Shown one piece after another: positions 46,491 to 55,462 of a DNA stretch of 64,000 nucleotides. How positions within the stretch are numbered: position 1 is the stretch's first letter; each line of letters begins with the position of its first letter. Source of the DNA: Heterorhizobium halophytocola. GTDB taxonomy: Bacteria > Pseudomonadota > Alphaproteobacteria > Rhizobiales > Rhizobiaceae. Location: assembly GCF_017873095.1 (NCBI RefSeq), contig NZ_JAGGJU010000006.1:248001-312000 (forward strand), in the 5' to 3' direction. The translations under genes and the position numbers were made by a program. The notes under the pieces were generated by a model. The model did no database searches, was not told the origin of the DNA, and saw only the letters and a program-made list of their open reading frames with translations.

Positions 46491-48302
46491 ATGAAGAATT
46501 TTCGATTGGCCGCAAGGCTTTACGGCCTGGTCGGCATTGCACTGGTGGTCCTGGTCGCAGGATTGGGCGCCAGTCTGATGATGTCTTATGACTCGCTGCT
46601 GACCGAGCGGCGCGCGACATTGGCGTCGATCGACGACAATGCCATGTCGATCCTCGACAAATACTACAAGCTCGAACAGGACGGCACGCTGACGCGCGAG
46701 GAGGCGCAGACGCAGGCCATGGCGATCATCGGTGCGCTGCGCTACAAGCCCGACGGCTATCTGTGGATCAACGACATGACGCCGCGCATGGTCATGCATC
46801 CGATCAAGCCGGCCCTGATCGGCAAGGACCTGACCGACATGGCGGATCCGAACGGCAAGCACCTGTTCGTCGAGTTCGTCAATGTGGTCAAGGCACAGGG
46901 CGAGGGCTTTGTCGACTATTACTGGCCGAAGCCGGGCTTCGACGCGCCGGTCGCCAAGCAGTCACACGTCATCGGCTTCAAGCCCTGGGGCTGGATCGTC
47001 GGCACGGGCCTCTATTCCGACGATCTGGAAGCGCTGTTCCTGCAGAAGGCCAAGCTCAGCCTGATCTTCATCTGCGTGGCCATGGTCCTGATTGCCGGCT
47101 GCGCCTACGCGATCGTCGGCTCGATCACCAAGCCGGTCAACCGGCTAAAGACGGCGATGAACGAGATCGCCAACGAGAATGTCGAGACCGACATCATCGA
47201 CACCGACCGCAAGGACGAGATCGGCGGCATGGCCGCGGCATTGGCGATCCTGCGCGAAACGGTGCGCGAGCGCCTGGCCCTGCGCGGCCGCGAGGCCGAA
47301 CAGCAGAAGGCGCTGGACGGCGAGCGGCAGAGCAATGAAAACCGCCTGCGCAGTGCCAGCGACCGCCAGTCGGCGGCGATGGGCCAGCTCGGCACGGCGC
47401 TGGAACGGCTGGCAAACGGCGACCTCACCGTGGTGCTCGACGATCTCGGCCCGGACTACGAGAAGATCCATCACGACTTCAACGGCGCCGTCAATGCGCT
47501 GAACGGCGTGCTGGGCGCGATCTCCGAGACCAGCGAAGTGGTCAGCGTCAATGCCGACGGCATCAGCGAGGCGACCGGCAACCTGTCGCGCCGTACCGAA
47601 CAGCAGGCGGCCTCGCTGGAAGAGACCGCCGCAGCCCTCGACGAGATCACCGCGACCGTCAGGACCTCGACCGAGCGGGTCAACGAAGCCCGCCACGTGG
47701 TGGGCGAGACCCGCGCCAGCGCCAGCCGTTCCGGCGAAGTCGTCCGCGAGGCGGTCGACGCCATGGGCCGGATCGAGGAATCGTCGCAGCAGATCAACCA
47801 GATCATCTCGGTGATCGACGAGATCGCCTTCCAGACCAACCTGCTGGCGCTGAACGCCGGCGTCGAGGCGGCGCGTGCCGGCGAAGCCGGTCGCGGCTTT
47901 GCCGTGGTCGCCCAAGAGGTCCGCGAGCTGGCCCAGCGCTCGGCCAATGCGGCCAAGGAGATCAAGCAGCTGATCACCGCGTCCGCCGAACAGGTGGGCA
48001 GCGGCGTCAAGCTGGTGCGTTCGACGGGCGAGGCGCTGGTGGAGATCGAGAAACTGGTCGACCAGGTCAACGAGCATGTCAATTCGATCGCCACGGCATC
48101 GAAGGAACAGTCGACCGGGTTGCAGGAGATCAACGCCACGGTCAACAACATGGACCAGGTGACGCAGCAGAACGCGGCGATGGTCGAGGAGACCACCGCC
48201 TCCAGCCAGACGCTGGCGCAGGAGGCCATGCGCCTGCGCGACCTGCTGGCCAAGCTGCAACTGGCCGGCACGGCCCGGCAGGCGCGCCGCCACGCGGCGT
48301 AA
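46491..48302 (+). CDS. Methyl-accepting chemotaxis protein with sCache-type sensor
   Basis: A 603-residue receptor. TM1 ~10-32; periplasmic Cache-like sensor ~33-185 (ALRYKPDGYLWINDMTPRMV, GFKPWGWIVGTGLYSDDLEA); TM2 ~188-210; HAMP following ITKPVNRLKTAMNEIANENV. The signalling hairpin tip FQTNLLALNAGVEAARAGEA is intact and binds CheA/CheW. No C-terminal CheR pentapeptide. Small carboxylates are known ligands of many sCache_2 receptors. Confidence 0.95.
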   Translation: MKNFRLAARLYGLVGIALVVLVAGLGASLMMSYDSLLTERRATLASIDDNAMSILDKYYKLEQDGTLTREEAQTQAMAIIGALRYKPDGYLWINDMTPRMVMHPIKPALIGKDLTDMADPNGKHLFVEFVNVVKAQGEGFVDYYWPKPGFDAPVAKQSHVIGFKPWGWIVGTGLYSDDLEALFLQKAKLSLIFICVAMVLIAGCAYAIVGSITKPVNRLKTAMNEIANENVETDIIDTDRKDEIGGMAAALAILRETVRERLALRGREAEQQKALDGERQSNENRLRSASDRQSAAMGQLGTALERLANGDLTVVLDDLGPDYEKIHHDFNGAVNALNGVLGAISETSEVVSVNADGISEATGNLSRRTEQQAASLEETAAALDEITATVRTSTERVNEARHVVGETRASASRSGEVVREAVDAMGRIEESSQQINQIISVIDEIAFQTNLLALNAGVEAARAGEAGRGFAVVAQEVRELAQRSANAAKEIKQLITASAEQVGSGVKLVRSTGEALVEIEKLVDQVNEHVNSIATASKEQSTGLQEINATVNNMDQVTQQNAAMVEETTASSQTLAQEAMRLRDLLAKLQLAGTARQARRHAA

Positions 48303-48407
48303 TGCGAGAACGGTCTGGAATAACGGGGATGGGCGGCCGTGAGGTCGCCCTTTCTCGTCCGAGGTCGGATCAGGAGGGGCACCAGGTGATAACAGGCCCT
48401 GCAATGT

Positions 48408-49331
48408 TCAGGCGTCTGGCAGTGCCCTGATCTCGGCCATGAGCCAGTCGATACCCGGGTCTGGACGGACCTGGTCGTACCGGAGGATATCAATCGGAAA
48501 AGTCTCCATCCGGAACGGCAACTCGTAGGTCTTCAACCCGAAACTGTCTGCGTAGCGCAGGGCAAGCCTTCGGGGCATCGTTCCGACCATGTCGCTGGCG
48601 CCGATCGCCGCAAACGCGCCAAGGAACATGGGCGTGGAGGCAATGACGCTGCGCTCCACATCCATCCGCTCGAGCACCGCGTCGACGGTCCCCTTGAGAT
48701 CGCCGGCATAAGACACGATCAGATGGTCAAGTTGCAGGTAGAGATCCAAATCCACTGCATCGCCGATGGCCGGGTTTCCCGCACGCGCGACGATCATAAA
48801 ATCATCGTCGAACAATCTTTCCGCTACGCAGTTTGCAGGTTTGTCCGGAAACAATCCGATGGCGATATCGATACTGTCTGCGCTCAGCGCACGATAAGCC
48901 GCTTCGGCGTTTCCCGCAAAACTGACGGCCAGCCGTGCATGCGGTGCCTTGCGCGCGAACACCGCCAGCAGCGGGACTGTCAACAACGGGCCGGCAAAGT
49001 CGTTCGCTGACACCCGGAAGATCCGTGTCGTGGTCAGCGGATCGAAGGCCTGATCGCCGCCCACCAGATCCGTTGCCATGGCAAGAAGGGCATTGATCCT
49101 GGGCGCTATGGAAGACGCATATCGTGTCGGCCGCAGCCCGTCCGGCCGGCGCTCGAAGAGCGGATCTCCAAGCGCGTCGCGCAAGCGCGCCAGAGCATGG
49201 CTGATCGCAGGCTGGCTCAGGCCAAGTCGCTCCGCGGCAGATACCGCTCGCCCCGACCGATAAACCTCGTGAAAGACCAGCAGCAAGGCAAAATCCAACC
49301 GCCGTATTTTCATATCATGAATATCGGCCAT
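48408..49331 (-). CDS. LysR-family regulator, NodD-like branch
   Basis: A 307-residue regulator. The HTH is AVSAAERLGLSQPAISHALA, with RLRDALGDPLFERRPDGLRP following it, as in NodD/NahR relatives. The effector domain covers ~95-305. The start at 49331 uses an AGGA lying inside a palindrome; MKIRRLDF at 49313 is an alternative. Divergent from the F420-oxidoreductase-like gene, which it probably controls. Confidence 0.9.
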   Translation of the reverse strand: MADIHDMKIRRLDFALLLVFHEVYRSGRAVSAAERLGLSQPAISHALARLRDALGDPLFERRPDGLRPTRYASSIAPRINALLAMATDLVGGDQAFDPLTTTRIFRVSANDFAGPLLTVPLLAVFARKAPHARLAVSFAGNAEAAYRALSADSIDIAIGLFPDKPANCVAERLFDDDFMIVARAGNPAIGDAVDLDLYLQLDHLIVSYAGDLKGTVDAVLERMDVERSVIASTPMFLGAFAAIGASDMVGTMPRRLALRYADSFGLKTYELPFRMETFPIDILRYDQVRPDPGIDWLMAEIRALPDA

Positions 49332-49333
49332 GC

Positions 49334-49350
49334 ATCCTATTCAATAGGAT
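49334..49350. promoter_or_regulatory. 17-bp perfect palindrome between divergent LysR and oxidoreductase genes
   Basis: ATCCTATT, a central C, then AATAGGAT: exact two-fold symmetry. It lies two bases from the LysR start codon and overlaps its ribosome site, and 54 bases before the divergent ATG. A LysR operator that also represses its own gene is the simplest reading. Confidence 0.65.
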
Positions 49351-49404
49351 TGAAGTACGACTGGCAATAGTCTCGAGTCCACAGCACAACCGAGGAGCTC
49401 GGAC

Positions 49405-50037
49405 ATGAAAATTGCCATTATCGGAGCCGGAAACGTCGGAACAGCTTTGGCCACCGGATGGTCTCGCGGCAACCACGCCATTGCAATGGGGGTGAGAGAT
49501 CCCAACGACCCGAAACATGGGGAGCGCCCGGCCTCAGAAAAAATCTCTATTCGTTCTGTTGCCGAGGCCGTGACGACAAGTGACGTCATTGTCCTTGCCG
49601 TCCACTGGCACGGGGTGGCCGACGCTTTGGCGGCGTGCGGCGATCTGAAAGGACGGGTTATTATCGATGTCACCAACCCATTGGAGTTCACACCGACCGG
49701 CATGGAGCTTGCCTTCGGCTTCAGCAGCAGCGCCGGAGAACGGGTGGCCGATCTCGCAAAGGGGGCGAAAGTCGTGAAGACGTTGAATCAGGTCGGCGCG
49801 TCGGTGATGGCCAATGCACGCGGCCGCAACGTCCCTCCCGCCATGTTCGTTGCCAGCGATTTCGACGACGCGAAGAAGCTCGTCTTCCCGCTTGTCCGCG
49901 AACTCGGCTTTGCCCCGATTGACGGGGGAGGGTTGAAGACGGCCCGCCTGCTGGAGCCGCTGGCAATGCTGTGGATCGATCAGGTCTATACACGTAACGC
50001 AGACCAGCAGAGTGCGTTTGCATTCGTGACGCACTGA
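49405..50037 (+). CDS. NADPH-dependent F420 reductase-like NAD(P)-binding protein
   Basis: A 210-residue Rossmann protein, MKIAIIGAGNVGTALATGW with the GxGxxG dinucleotide motif, then DVIVLAVHWHGVADALAACG and VVKTLNQVGASVMANARGRN, typical of the F420-oxidoreductase/NPD-binding domain family (YfjQ-, FNO-like). Rhizobia do not usually make F420, so it likely uses another substrate. ATG after GAGGAGCTCGGAC. Confidence 0.88.
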   Translation: MKIAIIGAGNVGTALATGWSRGNHAIAMGVRDPNDPKHGERPASEKISIRSVAEAVTTSDVIVLAVHWHGVADALAACGDLKGRVIIDVTNPLEFTPTGMELAFGFSSSAGERVADLAKGAKVVKTLNQVGASVMANARGRNVPPAMFVASDFDDAKKLVFPLVRELGFAPIDGGGLKTARLLEPLAMLWIDQVYTRNADQQSAFAFVTH

Positions 50038-50224
50038 ATGTGGCTGGATTGCAAGCATCTTTGCGCGACCCTCATGCGGCCTCCAGCGCGCGCCGAGAGC
50101 CGCCGTGGTTCGACGCCCGCGCCACGAGGCCTCATCCTCGACAAGGTTCGCTTTACTGTTGAAGGGTAGAATGACCCTGCCGGGCGAGGGACGGGCCGGC
50201 GGCAGGATCAACGAGGGGGTGTGT

Positions 50225-50908
50225 ATGGTGTCACTTCGGACTTACCGGCGCCTGGCCCTGGCCGGCAGTGCATCGCTTATCCTATCGGGCTGCAGCTCCG
50301 ACGGACTTGCGCCGCCACAGCCGGTCGGTCAGGTCAGTGCCAAGCATATCCACATCCGCTCGACCCGGATGGCCGACGCCGATCGCCAGTTGATCGGCCG
50401 TGTCGACGGCCGGCAGACGGCCTATGCGGCGCCGTCGCCCGGCGAGCACGCCGAAAGCATGGACTTCCTCAACACACCCAATCTGGCGGGCTATGACAGC
50501 CCGCGCCGGCAGAAGCGCCTGCCGAAGATCGACGAAGAGGCGCCGGACATGCAGACCGAGACGATGGAGCCGCAACCGGAACCGCAGCAGGCAAGCGCCG
50601 CACCGCCGGGGCAATATGTCATTCCGCCCGGTGGCGTGAACATCGACGCGGCGCTCGGCATCGGTCAGCCAGCCGCACCGGTAAACCCGGTAAGATCCGC
50701 GTCGTCGGCGATGACCGCGCCCCCGGCATCCGCGCCGCAGATCTCGCGCGTCGCGCCGGCCACGATGGCGATCCCCGAAGGCGAGAGTGCGCAGCCCGTC
50801 GTCGGCGGCATCGGCACCGACAATCCCGCGCTGCTGCGGCCCGAGGCCGGCTTCGACATGCCCGATCCGATGGTGACGGGCACCAATCCGCGGCCCGCGC
50901 GGCGCTGA
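50225..50908 (+). CDS. Putative lipoprotein
   Basis: A 227-residue protein. MVSLRTYRRLALAGSASLIL followed by SGCSSDG gives a lipobox (LSGC) for lipid modification. The mature chain is low-complexity, rich in Pro, Ala and Gln, with no recognised fold (PQPVGQVSAKHIHIRSTRMA near its start). ATG after GAGGGGG. Outer-membrane or periplasmic location expected. Confidence 0.75.
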   Translation: MVSLRTYRRLALAGSASLILSGCSSDGLAPPQPVGQVSAKHIHIRSTRMADADRQLIGRVDGRQTAYAAPSPGEHAESMDFLNTPNLAGYDSPRRQKRLPKIDEEAPDMQTETMEPQPEPQQASAAPPGQYVIPPGGVNIDAALGIGQPAAPVNPVRSASSAMTAPPASAPQISRVAPATMAIPEGESAQPVVGGIGTDNPALLRPEAGFDMPDPMVTGTNPRPARR

Positions 50909-51075
50909 CGCCGGCGGGCGGCGTGACCTGTCACAAGGCCGGGACGCGATCCTCCCGAGCTTCGCTGGCGTACCGCCGTGGAAGGCATAGCGCTTGCTCC
51001 TCCCGAAGATCCCGCTATGAAGACGGGCAGCATCCTGCCTGTTCGCCGCCACCCCCCCGAGGATTATTCACGCCC

Positions 51076-51897
51076 ATGGCCCTCACACCGGAACTTGCCC
51101 TCTTTGCCGGCCTGCTTGTCGTGGCGGGCGCCGTCGCGGGACTGCTGGCCGGCCTGTTCGGCATCGGCGGCGGTGCGGTTCTGGTTCCGGTCTTCTACCA
51201 GATCTTCGGGCTGGCCGGCGTCGATGACGCGGTGCGCATGCATCTGTCGGTCGGCACATCGCTGGCCATCATCATTCCGACCTCGCTGCGCTCCTTCGCC
51301 GCGCATCGCCGGCACGGGGCGGTCGACATGGAGCTGCTGAAGCGCTGGGTGATCGCCGTGCCGCTCGGCGTCATCCTGGCGAGCCTTGTCGCGGCGGGCG
51401 CCTCCAGCGCCGAGCTGCGCATCATCTTTGCCGCCATCGCGCTGCTGCTGGCGATCCGGATGATCTTCCTGCGCAACCGCTTCCAGCTCGGCACCGACCT
51501 GCCGGGCGAACCGGTGCGGTTTCTCGTCGGCACGGTGATCGGCCTGCTGTCGGGGCTGATGGGGATCGGCGGCGGGGTGATGAACAATTCCTTCATGACC
51601 TCCTACGGCCGGCCGATCCACCAGGCGGTGGCGACATCGGCCGGCGTCGGCGTGCTGATCTCGCTGCCCGGGCTGATCGGCTATATCATCGCCGGCTGGG
51701 GCGAGCCGGGCCTGCCACCGTTCTCGACCGGCTTCATCAACTGGATCGCGGTGGCGCTGATCATTCCGGTCACCATGGTCGCGGCACCGCTCGGCGCCCG
51801 GCTGGCGCATGCGCTGTCGAAGAAGCAGCTGGAAATCGGCTTCGGCATCTTCCTGGTGGTCGTCGCAATCCGCTTCGTCTGGAGCCTGTTCGAATAG
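51076..51897 (+). CDS. TauE/SafE family sulfite exporter-like permease
   Basis: A 273-residue membrane protein with about eight helices in two repeats. LAGLFGIGGGAVLVPVFYQI and LSGLMGIGGGVMNNSFMTSY are the duplicated G-[IVL]-GGG signatures of TauE/SafE. It likely exports a sulfo-organic or sulfite anion; substrate unknown. Confidence 0.92.
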   Translation: MALTPELALFAGLLVVAGAVAGLLAGLFGIGGGAVLVPVFYQIFGLAGVDDAVRMHLSVGTSLAIIIPTSLRSFAAHRRHGAVDMELLKRWVIAVPLGVILASLVAAGASSAELRIIFAAIALLLAIRMIFLRNRFQLGTDLPGEPVRFLVGTVIGLLSGLMGIGGGVMNNSFMTSYGRPIHQAVATSAGVGVLISLPGLIGYIIAGWGEPGLPPFSTGFINWIAVALIIPVTMVAAPLGARLAHALSKKQLEIGFGIFLVVVAIRFVWSLFE

Positions 51898-51910
51898 GCG
51901 CGCGTCGCGT

Positions 51911-52930
51911 TCAGACCACGACGCCGCTGCGGTTCGACGATTTCACCAGTTTGCGCTCGGCGCGTTCCTGCTGCGGCGAGCGGTTGTAGAGTTCGCGGTA
52001 GCATTTGGAGAAATGCGAGGCCGAGACGAAGCCGCAGGCAACCGCCACCTCGACGACCGGCATCGACGACTGCACCAGCAGATGGCGGGCGCGATCGAGA
52101 CGGATCTCGAGATAATAGCGGGCAGGGGAGCGGCCCATTTCCTGGCGGAACAGGCGCTCGATCTGGCGGCGCGACAGGTCGGCATGGTCGGCGATCTCCA
52201 GCAGCGACAGCGGCTCGGCGAGATTGGCCTCCATCAGCTCGATGATCTGCAGCACCTTGGAATTCTGCACCCCGAGGCGAGCCCTGAGCGGCAGGCGCTG
52301 GCGGTCATTGGCATTGCGCACCCGGTCGGTCAGATGCTGCTCGCAGACCCGGTTGACGAGACCCTCGCCGAAATCCTGCCCGATGATGTTGAGCATCATG
52401 TCGAGCGATGCGGTGCCGCCGGCGCAGGTGTAGAGATTGCCGTCGATCTCGTAGAGATCGGCATAGACCTCGGCCTGCGGGAAATTCTCGGCAAAGCCCG
52501 GCAGGTTTTCCCAGTGGATGGCGCAGCGCTTGCCGTTGAGCAGGCCGGCGGAGGCCAGCACATGGGCGCCGGTACAGAGCGATCCGATGATGACATTGCG
52601 GTTATAGGCCTCGCGCAGCCAGGCATTCACCGACTTGTTCCTGAATTCCTCGACATAGACGCCCGAACAGACGATCGCCATGTTCGGCCGGTTGCCGCCG
52701 GTCAGATAGCGGCGCTCGTCGGCCAGCGACGAATTGACCTCGATGCCGATGCCGCTGGAGGAATAGACCTTTTCGCCGTCGACCGAGGCAATGCGCCAGT
52801 CATAGGCGGTATAGCCGAGCATGCGATTGGCGATCCGCAAGGTCTCGATGGCGCCGGAAAACGGCAGCAAGGTGAAATGCGGGACAAGGAAAAACACCAG
52901 AGAACGCTTTGGGGAAGGCAACTTGTTCAT
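51911..52930 (-). CDS. GlxA-family AraC-type transcriptional regulator
   Basis: A 339-residue regulator with an N-terminal DJ-1/PfpI-like domain (~8-190, including VIIGSLCTGAHVLASAGLLN) and a C-terminal AraC HTH pair (~235-330): LSLLEIADHADLSRRQIERL and VVEVAVACGFVSASHFSKCY. The family includes GbdR and CdhR, regulators of glycine betaine and carnitine catabolism. A link to the corrinoid cluster 5 kb away is possible but unproven. Confidence 0.92.
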   Translation of the reverse strand: MNKLPSPKRSLVFFLVPHFTLLPFSGAIETLRIANRMLGYTAYDWRIASVDGEKVYSSSGIGIEVNSSLADERRYLTGGNRPNMAIVCSGVYVEEFRNKSVNAWLREAYNRNVIIGSLCTGAHVLASAGLLNGKRCAIHWENLPGFAENFPQAEVYADLYEIDGNLYTCAGGTASLDMMLNIIGQDFGEGLVNRVCEQHLTDRVRNANDRQRLPLRARLGVQNSKVLQIIELMEANLAEPLSLLEIADHADLSRRQIERLFRQEMGRSPARYYLEIRLDRARHLLVQSSMPVVEVAVACGFVSASHFSKCYRELYNRSPQQERAERKLVKSSNRSGVVV

Positions 52931-53057
52931 GCGATTGTCCCATGACCGCTTTTAGTTGCGTCATTCCTTGCGTGGAAGATGACGCCTCGGTAGTCCGAAT
53001 GCGACGCTATCATGGAAAACTGCGTCTGATTAGGGCGGGGACGACGCGATTTCGCAG

Positions 53058-53094
53058 AAAAATGCGGCAGCGCCTCAAATCGAGGCACTGCCGC
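53058..53094 (-). terminator. Rho-independent terminator of the DUF1127 gene
   Basis: GCGGCAG (53064-53070) and CTGCCGC (53088-53094) with an inner GCCTC/GAGGC stem form a long hairpin. On the minus strand it is followed by an A and then five T residues. It sits 41 bases past the DUF1127 stop. Confidence 0.85.
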
Positions 53095-53134
53095 GATCGT
53101 TCAGGCCCGGCCAGCTATCGCGGGCTGCAGCCGT

Positions 53135-53350
53135 TCATCGACCGTCGACGTCGCGGCGCTGATAGCCGCCCGGCCAGCCGATATCCTTTTGCAAATCCAT
53201 CGGCAGCGAACTGACCACACGGTTGGTGCGACGGCGCTGGCGCCATTCGGCGACCCGGGTCCACAACGCCCAGACGGTGCCGGCCAGACCGGCTGCGGGA
53301 AGGTCCGGCGCGATGCCGGCCTTGCGGGATTGATGCGCGATATATGCCAT
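53135..53350 (-). CDS. DUF1127 domain small protein
   Basis: A 71-residue basic protein. The DUF1127 core is WRQRRRTNRVVSSLPMDLQK followed by DIGWPGG. GGAAGGG lies eight bases before the ATG. In Agrobacterium, DUF1127 small proteins affect RNA turnover and phosphate or stress responses. It is monocistronic with its own terminator, and a LysR gene starts 385 bp away in the opposite direction. Confidence 0.9.
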   Translation of the reverse strand: MAYIAHQSRKAGIAPDLPAAGLAGTVWALWTRVAEWRQRRRTNRVVSSLPMDLQKDIGWPGGYQRRDVDGR

Positions 53351-53440
53351 GGGTGTAACCCTTCCTTTCCTTGGGTTTCCGTCCGCCCATCGAACGGCCG
53401 GGTGCCTCCGGCCGTGGGTTGGCTTTTATGTTTTCAGTGT

Positions 53441-53626
53441 TCAGTGTTTACTGCGACTGTCCGGCAGCCACGGTGCCTGGGGCAGGCTGCTGAGATCGCC
53501 TGCCAGATGGTTCGGCAACCGTGCGATTTGCGCCCCGGCCTCAGACTTTGCCTTTACGACCGTGTGCAGCCGGTTTGCGTCAGCATGGATAATCCGGCGC
53601 AGTCCGGCGATAATCACGTTCATCAT
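53441..53626 (-). CDS. Possible small protein, 60-61 residues
   Basis: Tandem ATG codons follow GGGAGAG by six bases. The product begins MMNVIIAGLRRIIHADANRL and continues with HTVVKAKSEAGAQIARLPNH: amphipathic and basic, like DUF1127-associated small proteins, though no full domain is recognised. It lies between the DUF1127 gene and the divergent LysR gene. Confidence 0.5.
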   Translation of the reverse strand: MMNVIIAGLRRIIHADANRLHTVVKAKSEAGAQIARLPNHLAGDLSSLPQAPWLPDSRSKH

Positions 53627-53735
53627 GACCAACTCTCCCGTTGCGGTTGTCCATGCGGTGAAGATGGGCCCGGTTTGACATTCAATCAAACGAAATGATA
53701 TGTTGCTTAGGTTCATATTTATTGAAGGTGAACTG

Positions 53736-54635
53736 ATGAACGCGACCTTCCGACAGCCCCTGCCGCTCCTCGACAATGATGTGCTGAAGACCTTTGTGGC
53801 GATTGCCGAAAGTGGCAGTTTCTCGATGGCGGCCGAGCAGGTGTTTCGCACGCCGTCCGCCGTCTCGATGCAGATCAAGCGGCTGGAGGAACAGCTCGGC
53901 GCTTCGCTGTTCCTGCGCGACGCCCGGTCGGTCCGGCTGACGGCCGGCGGCGAGACGCTGCTGCCCTACGCGCGGCGGATGCTGGCGCTGTCGAACGAGG
54001 CGGTCAGCCGGTTCCGCATGCCGGACATGGAGGGCGTCGTCAGGCTCGGCGCCACCGACGATATCGGGCTGCGGCTGATGCCCGGCATTCTGCGCCGTTT
54101 CGCCGAGATGTTTCCCTCGATCATGGTCGATCTGACCGTCGACAGCTCCAGTAATCTGCGCCGGCGGCTGGCCGAGCAGCGGCTGGACCTGACGCTTGCC
54201 AATTTTGCCCCCGGCGTCACCGCGATGGAGGGCGAGGTGGTGATGACCGAACAGCTGGTCTGGGCCGGCGCCAAATGCGGCACGGCGCATCTGCGCGATC
54301 CGCTGCCGATCTCGATCTGGGAAGACGGCTGCTGCTGGCGCGAGGACGCCTTGACGCGGCTCGAAAAGCAGAAGCGGCGCTACCGGATCGCCTATCTCTC
54401 GGCCCATCTGATGGCGCAGCAGGCAGCCGTTACCGCGGATCTGGCCATCGCGCCGCTGCCGCGCAGCTACCTGAACGACGACATGGTGGCCCTCTGTTCG
54501 CGCCATGGCCTGCCGGACCTCGGCACGTTCGAGGTACGGCTGCTGCGGGGCAGTTCAAAGAGCGAAGTGATCGACGCGGTGGCCGACAGCGTGCGGTTTG
54601 CCCTGTCGGAACTGACGGCGCTGGCAGCAGCCTGA
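53736..54635 (+). CDS. LysR-family transcriptional regulator
   Basis: A 299-residue regulator. SFSMAAEQVFRTPSAVSMQI is the HTH and ARSVRLTAGGETLLPYARRM the linker. The effector domain shows LGATDDIGLRLMPGILRRFA. ATG 53736 follows AAGGTGA; TTG/ATG codons upstream add a non-family extension. It is divergent from the small-protein genes, which it may regulate. Confidence 0.9.
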   Translation: MNATFRQPLPLLDNDVLKTFVAIAESGSFSMAAEQVFRTPSAVSMQIKRLEEQLGASLFLRDARSVRLTAGGETLLPYARRMLALSNEAVSRFRMPDMEGVVRLGATDDIGLRLMPGILRRFAEMFPSIMVDLTVDSSSNLRRRLAEQRLDLTLANFAPGVTAMEGEVVMTEQLVWAGAKCGTAHLRDPLPISIWEDGCCWREDALTRLEKQKRRYRIAYLSAHLMAQQAAVTADLAIAPLPRSYLNDDMVALCSRHGLPDLGTFEVRLLRGSSKSEVIDAVADSVRFALSELTALAAA

Positions 54636-54654
54636 GGCCGCGGCCAGTCTGGCC

Positions 54655-55383
54655 TCACTTCGCGGATGCCTCGTAAAGCGCCTGGGCTTCCAGCAGCGCG
54701 TCGTCCAGCCTGCGGCCCTCGCCATAGAGCCGCACATGCGGCGGGACGGCGGTGCCGGCCGGCACCTGCGGGCTGATCTCGGGCGAGCGTAGCACCGTCT
54801 CGACCGGAATAACCCCGGCCCAGAGTGGCGTCTCCAGATCCTCGTCATTGTCGCCGGCACCCTTGGCGCGGACCTTGGCCGAGGCCTCTTCGATCTGCAT
54901 GCCGATCACCATGGTCGCCTTTTCCTCCTGCACCGTATTGGCCCGCATCATCGCCGGGCGGCCGGGATAGAAACGCTCGATCAGCGCGTCGAAGGCACGC
55001 GACTTCTGCCCGGGATCGTCGACGATCCCGGCGATGCCGAAGCACATGGCCGAGCGGTGGTTGGCCGAGTGGTTGAAGCCGCAGCGCGACAGCACGAGGC
55101 CGTCGAGATGCGACACCGTCAGGCAGACCGGCGCGCCGGCCTTCAGCTGCCGCAGCATGCGGCTTGCCGAAGAGCCGTGCCAGTAGAGCCAGTCGCCCTC
55201 GCGCCAGTGAATGGTCGGCGTGCAGAACGGCTGGCCGTCGATCACGTAGGAGACATGGCAGAGCATGGCGGCATCGAGGATCTTCCAAATCGTCTCGCGG
55301 TCGTAAAACCCGCGCTCGTGCAGGCGCTTGACCTTGTTGCGGGCGCTGACGGGATAGGCGCTGGAGGGAACGGGCTGATCCAT
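54655..55383 (-). CDS. Pyridoxamine 5'-phosphate oxidase family flavoprotein
   Basis: A 242-residue split-barrel flavoprotein starting MDQPVPSSAYPVSARNKVKR. VIDGQPFCTPTIHWREGDWL and GAPVCLTVSHLDGLVLSRCG are the FMN-binding strands of the PNPOx-like family, close to nitroimidazole-resistance NimA proteins. An in-frame ATG at 55392 adds three residues. Divergent from a MocR regulator across 79 bases, a usual pairing. Confidence 0.88.
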   Translation of the reverse strand: MDQPVPSSAYPVSARNKVKRLHERGFYDRETIWKILDAAMLCHVSYVIDGQPFCTPTIHWREGDWLYWHGSSASRMLRQLKAGAPVCLTVSHLDGLVLSRCGFNHSANHRSAMCFGIAGIVDDPGQKSRAFDALIERFYPGRPAMMRANTVQEEKATMVIGMQIEEASAKVRAKGAGDNDEDLETPLWAGVIPVETVLRSPEISPQVPAGTAVPPHVRLYGEGRRLDDALLEAQALYEASAK

Positions 55384-55462
55384 GATTTGCATCCTCGGGC
55401 TTGCGTGTCTGGCAGTGTTGCGGCAGGGATAGCGGGGACGATTGGTCTGCGCGAGGTCCATT

